From Terana coerulea (lineage: Eukaryota; Basidiomycota; Agaricomycetes; Polyporales; Phanerochaetaceae), in the NCBI GenBank assembly GCA_024811115.1, contig JAKOGH010000721.1, positions 372,001-436,000 on the forward strand: DNA of 64,000 bases, read 5' to 3'. Positions 23,233-36,024 of this stretch are shown piece by piece (within the stretch, counting starts at the first letter, position 1; each line of letters opens with the position of its first letter). Made by a program: the position numbers and the translations under genes. The notes under the pieces are model-generated. The model was not told the DNA's origin. It did not search any database and was given only the letters and a program-made list of their open reading frames with translations.

Positions 23233-24311
23233 ATGCCCCGCAATGCTGCATATGTCACATTAATGACCAAGATCGAATACCTACCGGGAACTCTGGTCCT
23301 GCACAAAAGCCTGACCGATGTGGGATCCAAGTACCCCCTGGTGGTCATGATCACTCCGGTCGTACCCAAGGTGGTGAGGGAGGTGCTGGAGAATAGAGGG
23401 GTGACATTGGTGGAGATTGAGTCTCTGTTGCCCACCGCTGGAACGCATACACTTGCCGGACATGATATGCGGTTCCAGGACACATGGACCAAGCTAAGGT
23501 GCGTGGAAGCATTTTACCTGAAGACATGTATTGACGGCCTAGTCAGGTCTTTTGGTCTGACTCAATACGAGGTGTGTGACGAATGTATGGCCATGCCTCC
23601 CAATACCTGAAGCATCTCCGCCTAGCGCATCGTGATGATTGACTCGGACATGATTATTATGAGAAACATGGACGAACTCATGGACCTGGAGCTGCCGGAT
23701 GACTGGATAGCTGCTGCGCAGGTTTGCGCTTGCAACCCGCGAAAGCTCTCGCACTATCCTGCAGACTGGTGAGCACCAACAGTATTAACACGCCTGTCCT
23801 ACTGATGCCGTGTGACAGGGTGTCCGAGAACTGTGCCCATTCATCCGTCGTTCACCCCACCGCACTCACACACCCGCCACAAATAACAGAGGACAGCCCT
23901 TGCCCATATGCCCTTCTGAACTCTGGCACTGTTGTTCTCAACCCATCGCGCAAGCTGGCGGACGGCATCGCCCACTTCCTGGAGATATCGCCCCTCATAC
24001 CCACGTTCTCGTTCCCGGATCAAGACCTGCTGTCAGCCTACTTCGCTGGCCGCTGGAAGGTCTTGCCGTGGTGCTATAACGCTTTGAAAACATTGCGTGA
24101 GATACACAAACCTCTGTGGAGGGACGAGGAGGTCAGATGCCTACACTACATCTTGCATGACAAGCCTTGGAGTACGCCTCGGGGCACGGCAGGGATCTAC
24201 GAAGCTCCTAACGCATGGTGGTGGGATCGTTACGACCAGCTTGGTGAGGAGATGCAGGCATCGGATCCACAGGGGTGGTCGTTGGTCGATGGGCATGTTG
24301 CCAAAGCGTGA
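23233..24311 (+). CDS. Glycosyltransferase family 8 (glycogenin/galactinol synthase-like)
   Basis: A retaining glycosyltransferase that uses a nucleotide sugar. The start MPRNAAYVTLMTKIEYLPG matches the GT8 N-terminal strand. The metal-binding DxD is DSD in RIVMIDSDMIIMRNMDEL (about 23625-23680). The downstream LLNSGTVVLNPS (about 23920-23955) and FPDQDLLSAYF (about 24015-24050) are the GT8 acceptor-side blocks. LHYILHDKPW (about 24140-24170) supplies the HxxxxxKPW-type motif that binds the diphosphate. Introns follow TKLR (about 23500), QYE (about 23571) and PADW (about 23770). The protein is about 300 residues, with only the catalytic domain and no long glycogenin C-terminus, so a cytosolic GT8 of unknown acceptor is more likely than true glycogenin. 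An alternative start is the ATG at 23194. It converges with KAE1, 84 bp apart at the stops. Confidence 0.88.
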
Positions 24312-24395
24312 TAATCTTCCACGATACCCTTGGTCCCAGCTAATAGTACAGCTCCTTGTGTTACATAGTATATAGATGATGTGATTGAATTGCTT

Positions 24396-25879
24396 CTATG
24401 CCCGCCACGCTACATGCACTTCATCTGTCCGAAATCTGAAAAGTTCTTAGCAACCACTATTCATGATGCGAGAAGCACGAGGCGGAAGCCTCACCGTTGT
24501 GTGGTGGTAGTCTTCGTTAAAGGTGTGGTATAGCCCATCCGATAACTCAACAAACCAGCTTGTGCGATCATTATGCCATTGTCGATGCAGAATCTAGGGA
24601 GCCGTCAGAAACGCGCACAGTACGCGCAAGGCGGAGAATTGTACCGCTCGTCTGTTGCGAAGACCCGTCCGCCACGCTCTTGCGCCATTATTCCCATCAT
24701 CTCCTGCAGGTGCTCATTGCCTTGTAGTCACTTATCAGTACAGTGGCTTACATGTTCGTGGTGTTGGAATGCTTACAGCCAACGCCTCCTACAATCAAGA
24801 CTTCTTTGCTGCCTATATGCGCCATTGCCCGTTCGGTGATCTCAACGAGCATAGCGTACACTGTCTCCTGCAAAGAGAAGCAGAGGTCTTGGGGTGTGAT
24901 GATGTCGTCACCGTCACCCTCTCGTGGGCCGTCCGATCTGTACCGCTTATCGAGAGTGTAAGCCTCGGTTGAGGTGAGAATGCCGGACAAGCTGATGTCC
25001 ATGCCCTTGGTAGTGTACGGAAGTGGTACAAGCCGTTTCCCTCTGCATAGGATAAATCAGCGTACAGTCAAATCAATACGGCCAAGGTGATTACTTCTTC
25101 GCTTCTTGTTCGATGTTGTAACCAGGACTGGGATCATTGCTCAGGTTAATCACCCGTGCGAAGCGGTCGAGGCAGTTGCCTACGGCAATGTCCAGAGTTT
25201 CCCCGAAGATTCGGTAGCATTGCTGGGAATAAGCGATGACTTGTGTATTGCCACCTGAAACGTAGAGGACGACAGGGTTCTGGGCACCGGTAATTTGTCG
25301 ACCCATCTCGATATCTGCGGAAATATCGCTAAGTAGACCGGAAGAGAGAAGGTGACATCCAGCACATACGTCCAACGCAATGATTCACTCCGACAAGGGG
25401 TTTGTTGAAAAGTAGCGAGAGCGTCCGAGCGACAAGCGCGACAGATGATAGTGGTGCGCCCATGCCCGGCCCTAGATAAACAACGAGTCAGTGGTCTGGT
25501 GAGCGAAGAGTTTACCACGAACCCTTTGTGAAACAAATACAATCCAGATCATGCATCGACACGTCCGCTTGGCGTAACGCATCATTAATGACGGTGAGTG
25601 CCCAGTCGCGGTGGTGCTTTGCAGTATCTCGGGGCAAGAAGCCCTCTCCCGGCGGGGTGATATATGTGTGTCGCACATTGGAAAGTACCGTGGTTGAGCC
25701 ATCGGGAGCGTGTTTAATGATCCCAGCACCCAGTTTGTTGGCTGAGCCTTCTAATCCCAAAGCAATGCATGGCTTCTCTACAAGCGTGTTACGTCGTTAG
25801 TTCAATGACACCGCCTATAATCCTGAAGGTCACTGACCAGGAAGCTTCAGAGGGCTACGTTTGCGAATTTTTCCAAGCA
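24396..25879 (-). CDS. KAE1: tRNA N6-adenosine threonylcarbamoyltransferase Kae1 (OSGEP)
   Basis: The catalytic subunit of the KEOPS/EKC complex, which adds threonylcarbamoyl to A37 of ANN-decoding tRNAs. Exon 1 starts at 25879 ([14 protein letters not shown]) and splices to [17 protein letters not shown], the ASKHA-fold phosphate loop. The metal-binding HxxxH is HCVGH (in NHCVGHIEMGRQI), built across an intron near 25325-25385. Further family blocks are [45 protein letters not shown] and, near the C-terminus, [12 protein letters not shown] followed by the metal-binding DERFCIDNG-type motif, ending [12 protein letters not shown] and TAG at 24396-24398. About 350 residues, the eukaryotic cytosolic length. 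It is head-to-head with LYS1 (273 bp). Confidence 0.93.
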
Positions 25880-26152
25880 TCTCTGCGTTGTGTTTCGTGA
25901 GTCGTCAGACAAGACAGATGGAGTAAAGCTTTGTTTTGTGGGCAGAGGTGGTGGCAGACAAACAGGTGGTCCAGCACTAATGAGTTTGATGTGATGACTC
26001 TGATCGACCCGCACGTGCGGCTCGATCTGCCTTCGAGATCTTAAGCATCGAGTCAGTGATGCCTGCATATTTGAATGCAGTGAGGCCAACTGACTCACTC
26101 TTGCACCTCTTTCACGTCTGCCCATACTCCTTCCTGTCACCTTCATACAAAA
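25880..26152. promoter_or_regulatory. Shared promoter region KAE1 / LYS1
   Basis: This 273-bp interval separates divergent start codons. A TGACTC-type element occurs at about 25994-25999 (gatgactctgatc) and again near 26091-26098 (ctgactcac). TGACTC is the binding core of Gcn4-type bZIP activators of amino-acid biosynthesis, so Gcn4-like control of LYS1 is a reasonable inference. No TATA box is obvious. Confidence 0.55.
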
Positions 26153-27418
<1,266 letters not shown>

Positions 27419-28274
27419 CGCGCGGGTCGATTGCCCTGACTACATGAAAAATGTAATATTGCATAGAGAAGCTTGGCCATGATCGCTGGCTTAAGCTTCA
27501 TATAGCCCTCTCTTGGCTATGAACATATCGTACCAGTTGACTGTACCCGACGCGAGCATGGCCATGGATAACCATGCCTGTCGCTTTGCGACGATGAAAC
27601 CAGATGGAACATGTTTGACGTGTTCTGTTGATGATCCTGGATCGCTGCGCTGAATACAATGTGCCCAGGTGATAGACAACAGCACGTAAGATGGAGATGA
27701 CTGAACGCCTGGAAAGGCTAGAGTAGCACGGAGGGTTCGAGGTCGATAGTTGGACGTACTGGACTGTACTGGGTCCTGTGCCTGCAGTCGTTGGTAACCG
27801 CTGTGTAACCGTTGTAGTGCACGGTTCTAGTTGAAGATCAGAAAGACTTCAAGTGTCAGCACGATTTGAAGACAACAAGGGTATAACAAGGTGCCATCAG
27901 CCGGTGAAATGACTGGAAACAGGCTGGGCGTTGTCGCGGTTACTACGTGCAAAACGGGCAGCAGGCCAGGCCGTCTCAAGCGAGGTGGCACTGCTATTTG
28001 AGCGCTTTTTATTGTGTCACATACCGGTTCCTCCTTCCCACCCTTTCTCTTCTTCAACCCATCTGTCTGTCGCCGTTATTCTCTCTTTCTCTGTGCTGCG
28101 CTCTTGAAGGGTACCGCGGGCCTCTCTCCAGTCGAGCCGTCGGATTTTCCTTGACAAACAGACTAGTCTGAGCCTGCGCTGGTGCTGGTCACCTTCGCCC
28201 TCCAATTCGTATCCTTGCGTTCAGTTTTCACCCCAGGTCCTCAGCTCGTCCATTTTCACTCACTTAATTCAACC
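27419..28274. other. Intergenic region with pyrimidine-rich promoter tract
   Basis: About 850 bp without a supported gene. The left part is LYS1 3' region. From about 28020 to 28110 the plus strand is strongly C+T-rich (repeated ctcct, cttctt, tctctttctct words), a common feature just upstream of fungal transcription start sites, and it leads to the ATG at 28275. Confidence 0.5.
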
Positions 28275-29591
28275 ATGGTCGCTCCTTCTACCGTCCCCGA
28301 GATTTCCATCTCACTTGCTCCGCCAGAGGTGCCTCAGGTCGAGCCGTACTCGCCGTTCCTGGTCACTGGATTCTCGACGCCCACGTCCGCGCCGCTTACA
28401 CCTGAAGAGGATGACGGCGTCCGGGCAATGCTGCTCAGCCCGCCACCTACCGTGTCTCCTCGCGGACCGAAGCCTCTGTCTCCGCTTCGCCCCTTCGATG
28501 CGCTCGTGACCGGCAAAGGGCTCGAACGAGCGCGATTCGAGGAACTCCTGAAGGCTTCCCGGGAGAGGAACGCTGCCATCGGTAGCAAGAGGTCCACAGA
28601 CCTGCGGAAGGAGATTGCGGTGAAAGTTCACAAAAACAAACAGAGTACGTCTGTCGCATGTTCGGATCCAGGCAATCGTGATTAAACCTTTCGTGCTCGT
28701 GCAGTTGAGCGTCGGGCGCTGTTCTTGTCAAAGCTTCAAGCACCGCCCTCTCCTGGTGCAACTCTCCAGCCCAAGACTCCCCCGGAGTCCCCGGCCATCT
28801 TCCACTACTCGTTGCCCTCGCCGGGTCTCAGTTCCCCTATCGGCGTCTTCGAGGACTTCGTGACCGAAGACCCCAGCAAACCCCGTCGCGAGACATGGGT
28901 CGAGCAAGTTGATTTCCGCTTACCTGAGCAGGAGTATGTCAAGCGTGCTCCTGCTCCTCGCTCCACTTCGCTTTACAAGACAAAGAAGCTGCCGTCTCTC
29001 GACCAGATCACTGCGCGCCTGAGCATCGCAAATGCGCAGCACGGCCCTGGCGTCTCGCCTGTGCGTAGCCCCCGCATGCCCGCGTTTCTGTCCTTGCGCT
29101 CCGGAAACAAGGAGAACCACGCCGAGGCTGCAGTGCCCGTCGCCAAGCCGCGTCCCGCACTTCCTGCCGGCGTCGGCCGCCTCCACTTCCCCGTGCGGGC
29201 GCCTTCGCCTCCCACCCCGACGCAAGAGGTCGCGCGGCCGATGCTGGAGATCCACGCCCCCAGCCCGCGCCTCCCGCCGTCGCCGTGCAGCCCGAAACTG
29301 CAGATCAAGACGACCCTGGTTCCCCGCTCGTCCTCGTACTCCCCCGTCGAGCTGACGGAGTCGAACCTGCGCGCGATGGACCTCGCCCGGGAGCGGACCG
29401 CCCGAAACATGCTCAGCCGCCTACAGCGCCGCACTGTCACGGTGGTTCCCGGCACCAGCAACGGGTACGACGCGCTGTCCGTTGCGGAAGCGGAACGCAA
29501 GCTTAGGCGGCACAGCGCCCCTCCCGAGCTGTCCCCTCGCGACCGTGTCGGATTCGTGACCCCCGTGCTCAACCTCCCGGGTGCCTTCTAA
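28275..29591 (+). CDS. Conserved-looking disordered Ser/Pro-rich protein, function unknown
   Basis: Two exons (28275-28644 and 28705-29591) encode 418 residues. I do not recognise a named domain. The N-terminal half is rich in Pro, Ser and acidic residues, with many SP and TP sites. A basic helical stretch with ERARFEELLKASRERNAA precedes RKEIAVKVHKNKQIERRALF. The C-terminal half alternates SP-rich linkers with short conserved-looking blocks: KLPSLDQITARLSIANAQHG, ARERTARNMLSRLQRRT, and a 14-3-3-like basic serine site RRHSAP near the end. A KEN sequence (GNKENH at about 29103-29120) resembles an APC/C degron. This points to a phosphorylated regulatory protein rather than an enzyme, which is inference. 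Splice signals are good (gtacgt donor, gcag acceptor). Confidence 0.75.
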
Positions 29592-30391
29592 ATTATCAAG
29601 GAAACGAACTGCGCCAGAGGATGACGCGCACAACACAGATGAATGGATTGGATTGGATATTTGGGAAACATTCTTGGGTTCAGGATGTCGTGTGGTTTCT
29701 AGGTTCAGACACTATGCTATCCCTCCATTGACTATGTCTCGATTGCAATGGACATTCCTTTCGCTCTCCGCAACTCGCCTTTGTATTATTTTTAGATGGC
29801 GTTCATGGCTGGTACTTGGACATGCCGTGGGCCCTTCTTGTTGGAAGTGGTCCGCTGCTGACGTATCTGCCCTGCCAGTGGTAAGAAGGCTGAGCCTCTT
29901 GCACCATAATCCGTTCGGGTACGACTAAATTATCAGAAATTCAGAATGTACGATGTCTCACTGTCGAAACGTTGACCATTGTATCCCTATCCTATGGGTC
30001 AGTGCCTTGAGTGTGCCACGTCGTTCCTGATCGTCGCGGGGTACAAGGTGTTGTTGAGCCAGCCTCGAGGTGAAAAGGCACACCAACTGAGCGGCAGACA
30101 GGGAAAGGGGCGATAGGCAGACAGTTCCGCTGCGGCCGAACTTCGACACACGTCTTGAGGCAGGCTTGCACCAAGCGTGCGGCAAATGACACAAAGCGTA
30201 AGCAATTACGTACTAATTGGACAAACAAGACACGGCACGTATGGTTAGTATCGATTTGGCTACAGGTACTAAGATCAGCGGTTTATTTGCTACAGGCGAA
30301 ACGCATTATCATGAGGCAGTCGCGTGAACGGGCGACGGCGGCGGCGGGGCACTTTGCGAGGTGCCCTTGGGGGTTCAGAGCGTGCGATACG
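29592..30391. other. Intergenic region between convergent genes
   Basis: About 800 bp between two converging stop codons, expected to hold two 3' untranslated regions. Short frames on both strands at 29960-30230 have no motif and overlap each other in three frames, which argues against coding. No repeat or RNA gene is seen. Confidence 0.45.
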
Positions 30392-32461
30392 TCATTCCCA
30401 GTTGACCTGCCGTAACTTTCCTGTGGACTCCTGCGCGGACGACCCTGCGGCCTGATTCGCCCGGCCCGCCGCGTTCACGAGGAACTGCGTCTGCGGCTGG
30501 TACTGTGGCGTCCCGGAGCCGCTCGCAGAGCCCTGGCCCGCGGTTTGCGACGGCGGCGGTGTAGGCTCCTTGCCTCGGAGGCGCGAGAGGATGCGGAGGC
30601 GTCTACCTGCATGGCAACCATTGCGTAAGGCGCGAGAGAGCGGCGAAACGAGCGGCGGGTGTACGTACTGTAGTCCAACCGGACGTGCTCGTCGGCCTCC
30701 GTGTCGGAGTCCTCCAGCGGGTCGGTGGTGTTGGCCACATGCCATGCGTCTGCAGAAATCAGGATACGTTATCAGCCTGTTTGACAGCGGCGCCGTGAAG
30801 ATGGGTCGCACGTTCGAGCATGGTCCGGTCCTGCGGCTGGCCTTCGCCGGGAGCATCACCTAGAAATGTCCTTTAGTCTCGTGGTGCGCGCGACCATATT
30901 GGCCCAGCTTACCACCTGCCGCTTGGAAAGCGGGGAGACGAGGGCAGGCTGCTGGACGCCTTGGGCGGGCGGCGGAGCATCATGCCCATACGACGATCCC
31001 CTGCTGCCCTCGCCCGGCGAGGAGCTAGCGACCTGGGCTCGCGAGCGGCTGCTCGTAATGTCCCCTGCAACAGCGCCGGTCACGGTCAGGACACCGACGG
31101 AAAATGCAACACCGCGCGAACCTGAATACATGGACGCCGAGAACGAGGAAGAGACGGGCGGCACCATCTGCGCGTTCTTCTTCCTCCTCTTTTCGGCCTC
31201 CATCTCGTCCACGAGCTCCTTCAAGAACTTACTTCGCTGATTCGCCTTCCCCCGTCCCCATTCAACCTCTTCGGGTGGGTCCTGGTTCTCCTGCTGCATC
31301 TGGTCGCGGCTCAGGCTCTGCATCCGCGGCACCTTGCCGGGGTTCTCGCGCGAGTAGTCGTCGTCGAATGGATTGGGGGAGTCCGGCTCGCCGAGGTAGT
31401 GGTACATGAGCCATAAAAAGGCTCGCGCGCGCGAGGCAGAAGAGAGGTTGATCGGCAGGAACAAGTCCAGGAACTCGACGGGAGGTTCGAAGTGGTTCTG
31501 CGCAAGTTGCTTAGCAGCGTTGCTCGACATCAGGTACATACGATCCGGGCCAAGGAGAAAATCTTACGAGGGAGTGAGACGCGCTCGAAAGCACAAAAAT
31601 CAGGTTCACGACACTGGTGGGGGGCAGCTGCCCGTTACGCTGAATGTGCATTGATAAATAAGAGATGGTACCGGACATAGCGGCCGAGACGTACCGCCTT
31701 TTCGCGAATTTCTGCAGGCGTAGCGGGAGGGGGTGTCTTGAATTCGAACGGAAGAAGGGAAGCCTTTAGACAGTTTTTGATACGGGGCGCGTCTTGCAGG
31801 TTGCCGTCGGACTTTTGCAGGGACGGGACAGGGTGGTAGCTTCGCAACGCCGTCTTCATCTCTGGGAAAACTGAGACAGAAACCGTCAGTTGGCTTGTCC
31901 GAGGGGAGCGGAGAAGCGCCCGGAGACGTACAGGCCATGGTGGTGTTGATCCTTCCTACGTTCGTGAGCAGCGCAATTTTGGCGAATTCGATGGCAAACT
32001 CTGGCGTCTCGACCATCTTGTCCTTGAGGACCTTGGAACATTTGCTCGAGTTGAAGAGCGCGTTGACGTAGAGGTCGCAGAAATTGACGGTAGGCTTCCC
32101 AGGGGCCATCGAGTCGACGAAGACGCGGTTCGAGTCCGCAAAGATGTAGAACAGGAGGTCATACTGGATGTCTTCGCGGGTGAGGGGCTCTGCGTCGCCG
32201 CGCTTGATTGGCAGCGTTTTCCTCCCGAGGTATTGGGGACTGCAGGCCAGAAAAATCAGAGAAGAATCCTGCGCAGGCGTGCTGTCAACGTACGGGGTGT
32301 TGACCTGCGGGGGGTTCCAGTTCTGTGCGGCGGGGTGGGCGGGGTTGCGTTCTGCTGAACTGGAGGAGGCCATGAAGGGATTCGGAGGGAAGGGATGCGA
32401 CACACGAGGCAACGCAGTACTGACCCGGTATTGTCGAGACGCCGGCTTGGTTGGGAGGCAT
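30392..32461 (-). CDS. IES1: INO80 complex subunit Ies1-like protein, copy A
   Basis: Resembles fungal 'Ino eighty subunit 1' proteins, accessory subunits of INO80. The conserved block contains EPLTREDIQYDLLFYIFAD, NFCDLYVNALFNSSKCSKVL, FAIEFAKIALLTNVGRINTT, FFPEMKTALRSYHPVPSLQ, DGNLQDAPRIKNCLKASLLP, TSVVNLIFVLSS and SASRARAFLWLMYHYL. A disordered Ser-rich region follows (about 30910-31250), then a C-terminal motif TMLE-x-AWHVANTTDPLEDSD and LRILSRLRGKEPTP near 30560. The intron after GRINTTMA (near 31930) and the two following it are matched in copy B. The ATG at 32461 followed by an intron to AERNPAHPAAQNW reads well, but TATATAAAG lies only about 2-9 bases upstream of it; the ATG at 32373 is the alternative. 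Identification rests on recalled family motifs; the paralogy with copy B is seen directly. Confidence 0.8.
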
Positions 32462-33853
32462 TCCTTTATATCGCGACGTTTGCTATAATGCTCGTGTTGA
32501 GGAACTCACGTGTGGACTGGAAGCAGGGGTGGTTAACGCTGATCCGCATCAGCTCATAGCAATCGATGGCCGTACAGAATGAACCGGCGGACGTGGCTAC
32601 GGAGGGTATGCAATCTGGAGATGATGAGGGGAGGAGGCGGGATATTCCAGCACGAAAATATTCGCCGGCAGCCGTTGTGGCTGAAGGAATTACACAGCGA
32701 TCTCGATCTCCGACCACCGTTACCTTCGCGGATGCAAATCCTCGGCTCTCCTGCCCCATCAATGGCCTCTGCGCAACCTGCCGGCGCACTCGCCCGGCGT
32801 GCACATGGCCTCATACACAGCGCATGTATCACATATGCCCAGGGAACGTCCGCCCAGATATGTCGGGCTGCTGCTGCCCACTCAATGCACTTTAATCTGC
32901 GCTCATCATGTCCGCAAAGGGGTCTGTTCGCTCGGCGAGGCACCTGCTCATCGCGGCCCCAACCAGTGTCCAGAAGCTTTTAAATCGAACACCGCGAGAC
33001 ATTCAGGCTCGCGGTGTACGCCCGCCGCACAAAGTCGTCTCTGCTCTCATGGCCGATCAGCGTAAACTTCTCGTACGTACGAGCACAGCCGGTGTCTATA
33101 CACTCAGCGGCATCGCTGTCATCACGCAAACCGGTGTGCACCTCCCAGCATGGACCCTCCACGCGCGTGAGCTCGCCCTGGGCATCATGTGTCCTCCGGC
33201 GACGTCGTTGCCTGCAGGGTCCAAGTTCGGTGCTGCACCTTTCGCGGCAAACTGCGGCGCGTGCACCTAATACATTGGCATGGGTAAGCTCAAGGTACGG
33301 AAAGACATCATATCACACCTTTCCGGAGATAGCGTCCCCTCACTCACGGTGAATGGCCGAGCCGCACATCGATAACACGAGGCAGATGAGTTGTGACATG
33401 GCCCACATCCCGACATGAATACGATACCGTAAGCCACGCCGGAAAGTGGAGCACATATTCTGAGAAAATAAGCCCAAGCGACACACCCATGACATGCCCG
33501 GAATGCGCCTGTGTGTCTAGCCTCCCGGGAGGACTCGAGCAATATTCGACCCGACGGGGAGATGCTGAGATATCCTCACAGCTTGATAAAATGTTGCATC
33601 CGAGACCACCCGGCAAAGCGTGGGTCATTCACCGAGCCATCCTTCCGATCCCATCTTCCTGGCTGCTCGTCCGTGTCGCTTGGCTTGGGCAGGGAGGGAC
33701 CGTGGCGAGGCGCCCAAATACGGAAGGTAGGAATGAAGATCTCAGATCTCCCCCGATCAAATCTACCACGCGAGGCACACGCGAGGCGTTCTCGGCCCCT
33801 GGCCACCAAGGCTCGTCACCAAACGGTCACTCCGCCGAAACGTAGAACAGACA
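32462..33853. other. Long intergenic region between IES1 copy A and TIM8
   Basis: At 1.39 kb this is the longest gene-free interval I leave in the window. Overlapping frames exist on both strands, the longest plus-strand ones at 32579-32983 and 32908-33270 (120 codons), but none has a recognisable domain, signal peptide or splice-supported continuation. The left end contains the IES1 copy A promoter, the right end the TIM8 promoter. Confidence 0.45.
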
Positions 33854-34232
33854 ATGGCTGATCAGCTCAACTTCGACGAGCCGACCAGAGTACGTGTACT
33901 GTGTTTATTACTCTTCATTCGCTTACGGTGCGCTCACAGAAAGAACTCGCGACGTTCATCGAAAATGAGCAGGCCCAGCAGCGGTTGAACGGCTCTATCC
34001 AGATGTTCACCAGCATGTGCTGGGACAAGTGCGTCTCATGTCCGTCTCTTCTGTTTCAGAACACTCTGAGCAGAACCTTGTCATTAGATGCATCACAGGC
34101 TCAGTTTCCACTGGCTTCTCCCGAGGAGAACAGAGCTGCCTCGCCAACTGCGTCGAACGCTTCCTCGACACCAGTCTTTTCATGGTCAAGAAGATTGAAG
34201 AACAGAGGATTTCCGGTGGCGCAAGCCACTAA
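33854..34232 (+). CDS. TIM8: Mitochondrial small TIM chaperone Tim8
   Basis: An intermembrane-space chaperone that, with Tim13, guides hydrophobic precursors to the TIM22 and SAM machineries. Three exons, 33854-33889, 33940-34028 and 34088-34232, encode 89 residues, the normal size. The twin CX3C signature is complete: CWDKC (formed across the second intron) and CLANC, 16 residues apart in the middle of the protein. The N-terminal helix has RKELATFIENEQAQQRLNGS and the C-terminal helix RFLDTSLFMVKKIEEQ, both typical of Tim8 rather than Tim9, Tim10 or Tim13. It converges with the acyltransferase gene, with 244 bp between stops. Confidence 0.93.
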
Positions 34233-34476
34233 TACTGAGTCAGCAATACAACGCTTAACTCACTGCGGCAGGCCGAGACGGGGTCCATACATAGCACGCT
34301 CCGCAACTATCTTGCTTCCTACCTTCCCCGAAGTCCACGAAGCTCCGGCGGGCTCTACCGGTCCTCAGCAAGTCCAGTCACGGTTTATCAATGTAGAGAT
34401 GTTACATGCGCAAGGATACAGGAGATAGTAGTGGCAGATCCGGTGGTACATGATATAATGATGACAAGCTGAGTCT

Positions 34477-36024
34477 CTACTTCAACTTAGAAAACATCCA
34501 TCCCAAGAGAGCGGGTACAAAGAAGCAGAAAGCATCCAACGCCTCTCGCTTCGTCTTGAGAGCAATGGGTATCTCAACGGCGGATGACCGGTCAGGTGTC
34601 AATGAGCCTGTCTTCAGGTAACGGTCCACGTCGCCGTCCTTTTCATTCCACAGGTTGCGCAGCCATTCGTCGAACACATCCCTCTCCGCCTGGGGTATGT
34701 CGGTCTCCACGCTCGTCGTGCTCGGCGAAGCAGCGCCATTACCGTTCGGAAGAGCAGATGGATTGCTGGACGACATGTCCCCTATGGGGACCTGCTTAGC
34801 GACATTGAACTTGCGGATATGCATGTGAATCCGTGGTGGGGGTATTCCATCCATGAAGATAGATCTTAAGGTATAATAAGATTGTCCATAGCCGAAGGGT
34901 GGGATTCCTGCCCATGGTTCAGTCAGTTGTCTGGTAAAGCGTCCGCAGACGACACGAGGCTTACCCGGATATGCCACCGTAATATCGAGGAGTTGCAGAC
35001 TTGGTATACGAGGCGCCAGCGAGCGCAGAGAGTAGTGTAACCCTGTTGATCGTGGCAGCAGCATGTTCCTCATATCCGGCTGGACAAGGAGCGGTATCAG
35101 CTGAGGTGCACACGAGGAGGAGCTAATTACCCACTAGACCCATCTTATCTGCGTACTTCTTGCTGAGAGGCCGTGTGTCTTTGCTCACGAGCGTGCCCTC
35201 GGGATACAGGATGAAAGTGAGCGGTGTGTCTTCCTTCTCGGCACGCTGACCTAGCCAAGAGAGTGACTGGGCCAGGTGGAGACGATCCGACGCCCATGAA
35301 CGGCTGAGGAAAATGAAGTTGTAGAATTGCATTCCCTAGAAAATGCATCAGACAAGGAAGGAGGACGCAAACGTAACGGGCGCACCCATCCAACAATAGG
35401 CATCCATTTAAGACTCTTCTTCAAGACAATGAGGACATCCTTGTAGGTACCCGCAAAATAGGTCAAGCACCAGGCGTACCACCAGTCGGCATAGACCTAC
35501 GAAGCACACTCTTTCGTTATAATTAAACACAACAGTGACGACAAGGGTGCTCACCTGATGGTTGGCGATCCACACTGCCTTCTGAGGTAGGTCCAGGGCG
35601 ATAATTCTTCCTGAGCTATCCCGCACAGCAATGCGGTCAACTTCTTCTTGCGTGAAGCTTCCGGATCCCGTCCGCTCAAACGAGAGTTCTATCGTAGTCG
35701 GCGCGAATAATTGGGTGACGAGGACTGGAAGCGACAAACATCGTCGGTCTCAGATAGGAGGTCTTGCCGACAACATATCCGCGGCGCACCTAACAGTGTG
35801 CCGAACGCTCCCTTGCTATACCGTATGCCCTCATCATACAGTTTCTGGGCTTGTGGAAATGGCAGCAGTTTCAGGGGAAGTAGAATGGCGAACTGAAAGC
35901 CGTTGATCATGAGACATCCAACGTCGAATACAGCTATGAACAGGATGGCGTAGAAGGTCTGCAGCCATGTCTTGCGCGGTCGGTCCGGGATCTTCAGCTC
36001 GTGCAATGCGTTCGTGGCCGTCAT
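34477..36024 (-). CDS. Lysophospholipid acyltransferase, AGPAT/LCLAT1-like, membrane protein
   Basis: Belongs to the PlsC/LPLAT superfamily, which acylates lysophosphatidic acid or related lysolipids in the ER. The start at 36024 (MTATNALHELKIPDRPRKTW) leads into a first hydrophobic segment (FYAILFIAVFDVGCLMI). The catalytic HxxxxD block I is NHQVYADWWYAW, built across an intron near 35500-35575. Block II/III contains FYNFIFLSRSWASDR and the acyl-acceptor motif LYPEGTLVSKDT (about 35185-35220). The following GLHYSLRSL and DITVAYPGIPPFGYGQSYY are characteristic of the larger AGPAT3/4/5 and LCLAT1 branch. The protein ends in a C-terminal hydrophobic segment (FCFFVPALLGWMF) and TAG at 34477-34479. 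About 420 residues. Precise lysolipid substrate cannot be read from sequence. Confidence 0.88.

Noticed and set aside
27700..27820. Possible tRNA (ggttcgaggtcg near 27728)
   Set aside because: The T-loop-like word has no matching acceptor stem, D-arm or anticodon arm around it.
32908..33270. 120-codon plus-strand frame as a small gene
   Set aside because: No motif, no conserved-looking segment, and overlapping frames of similar length exist on both strands.
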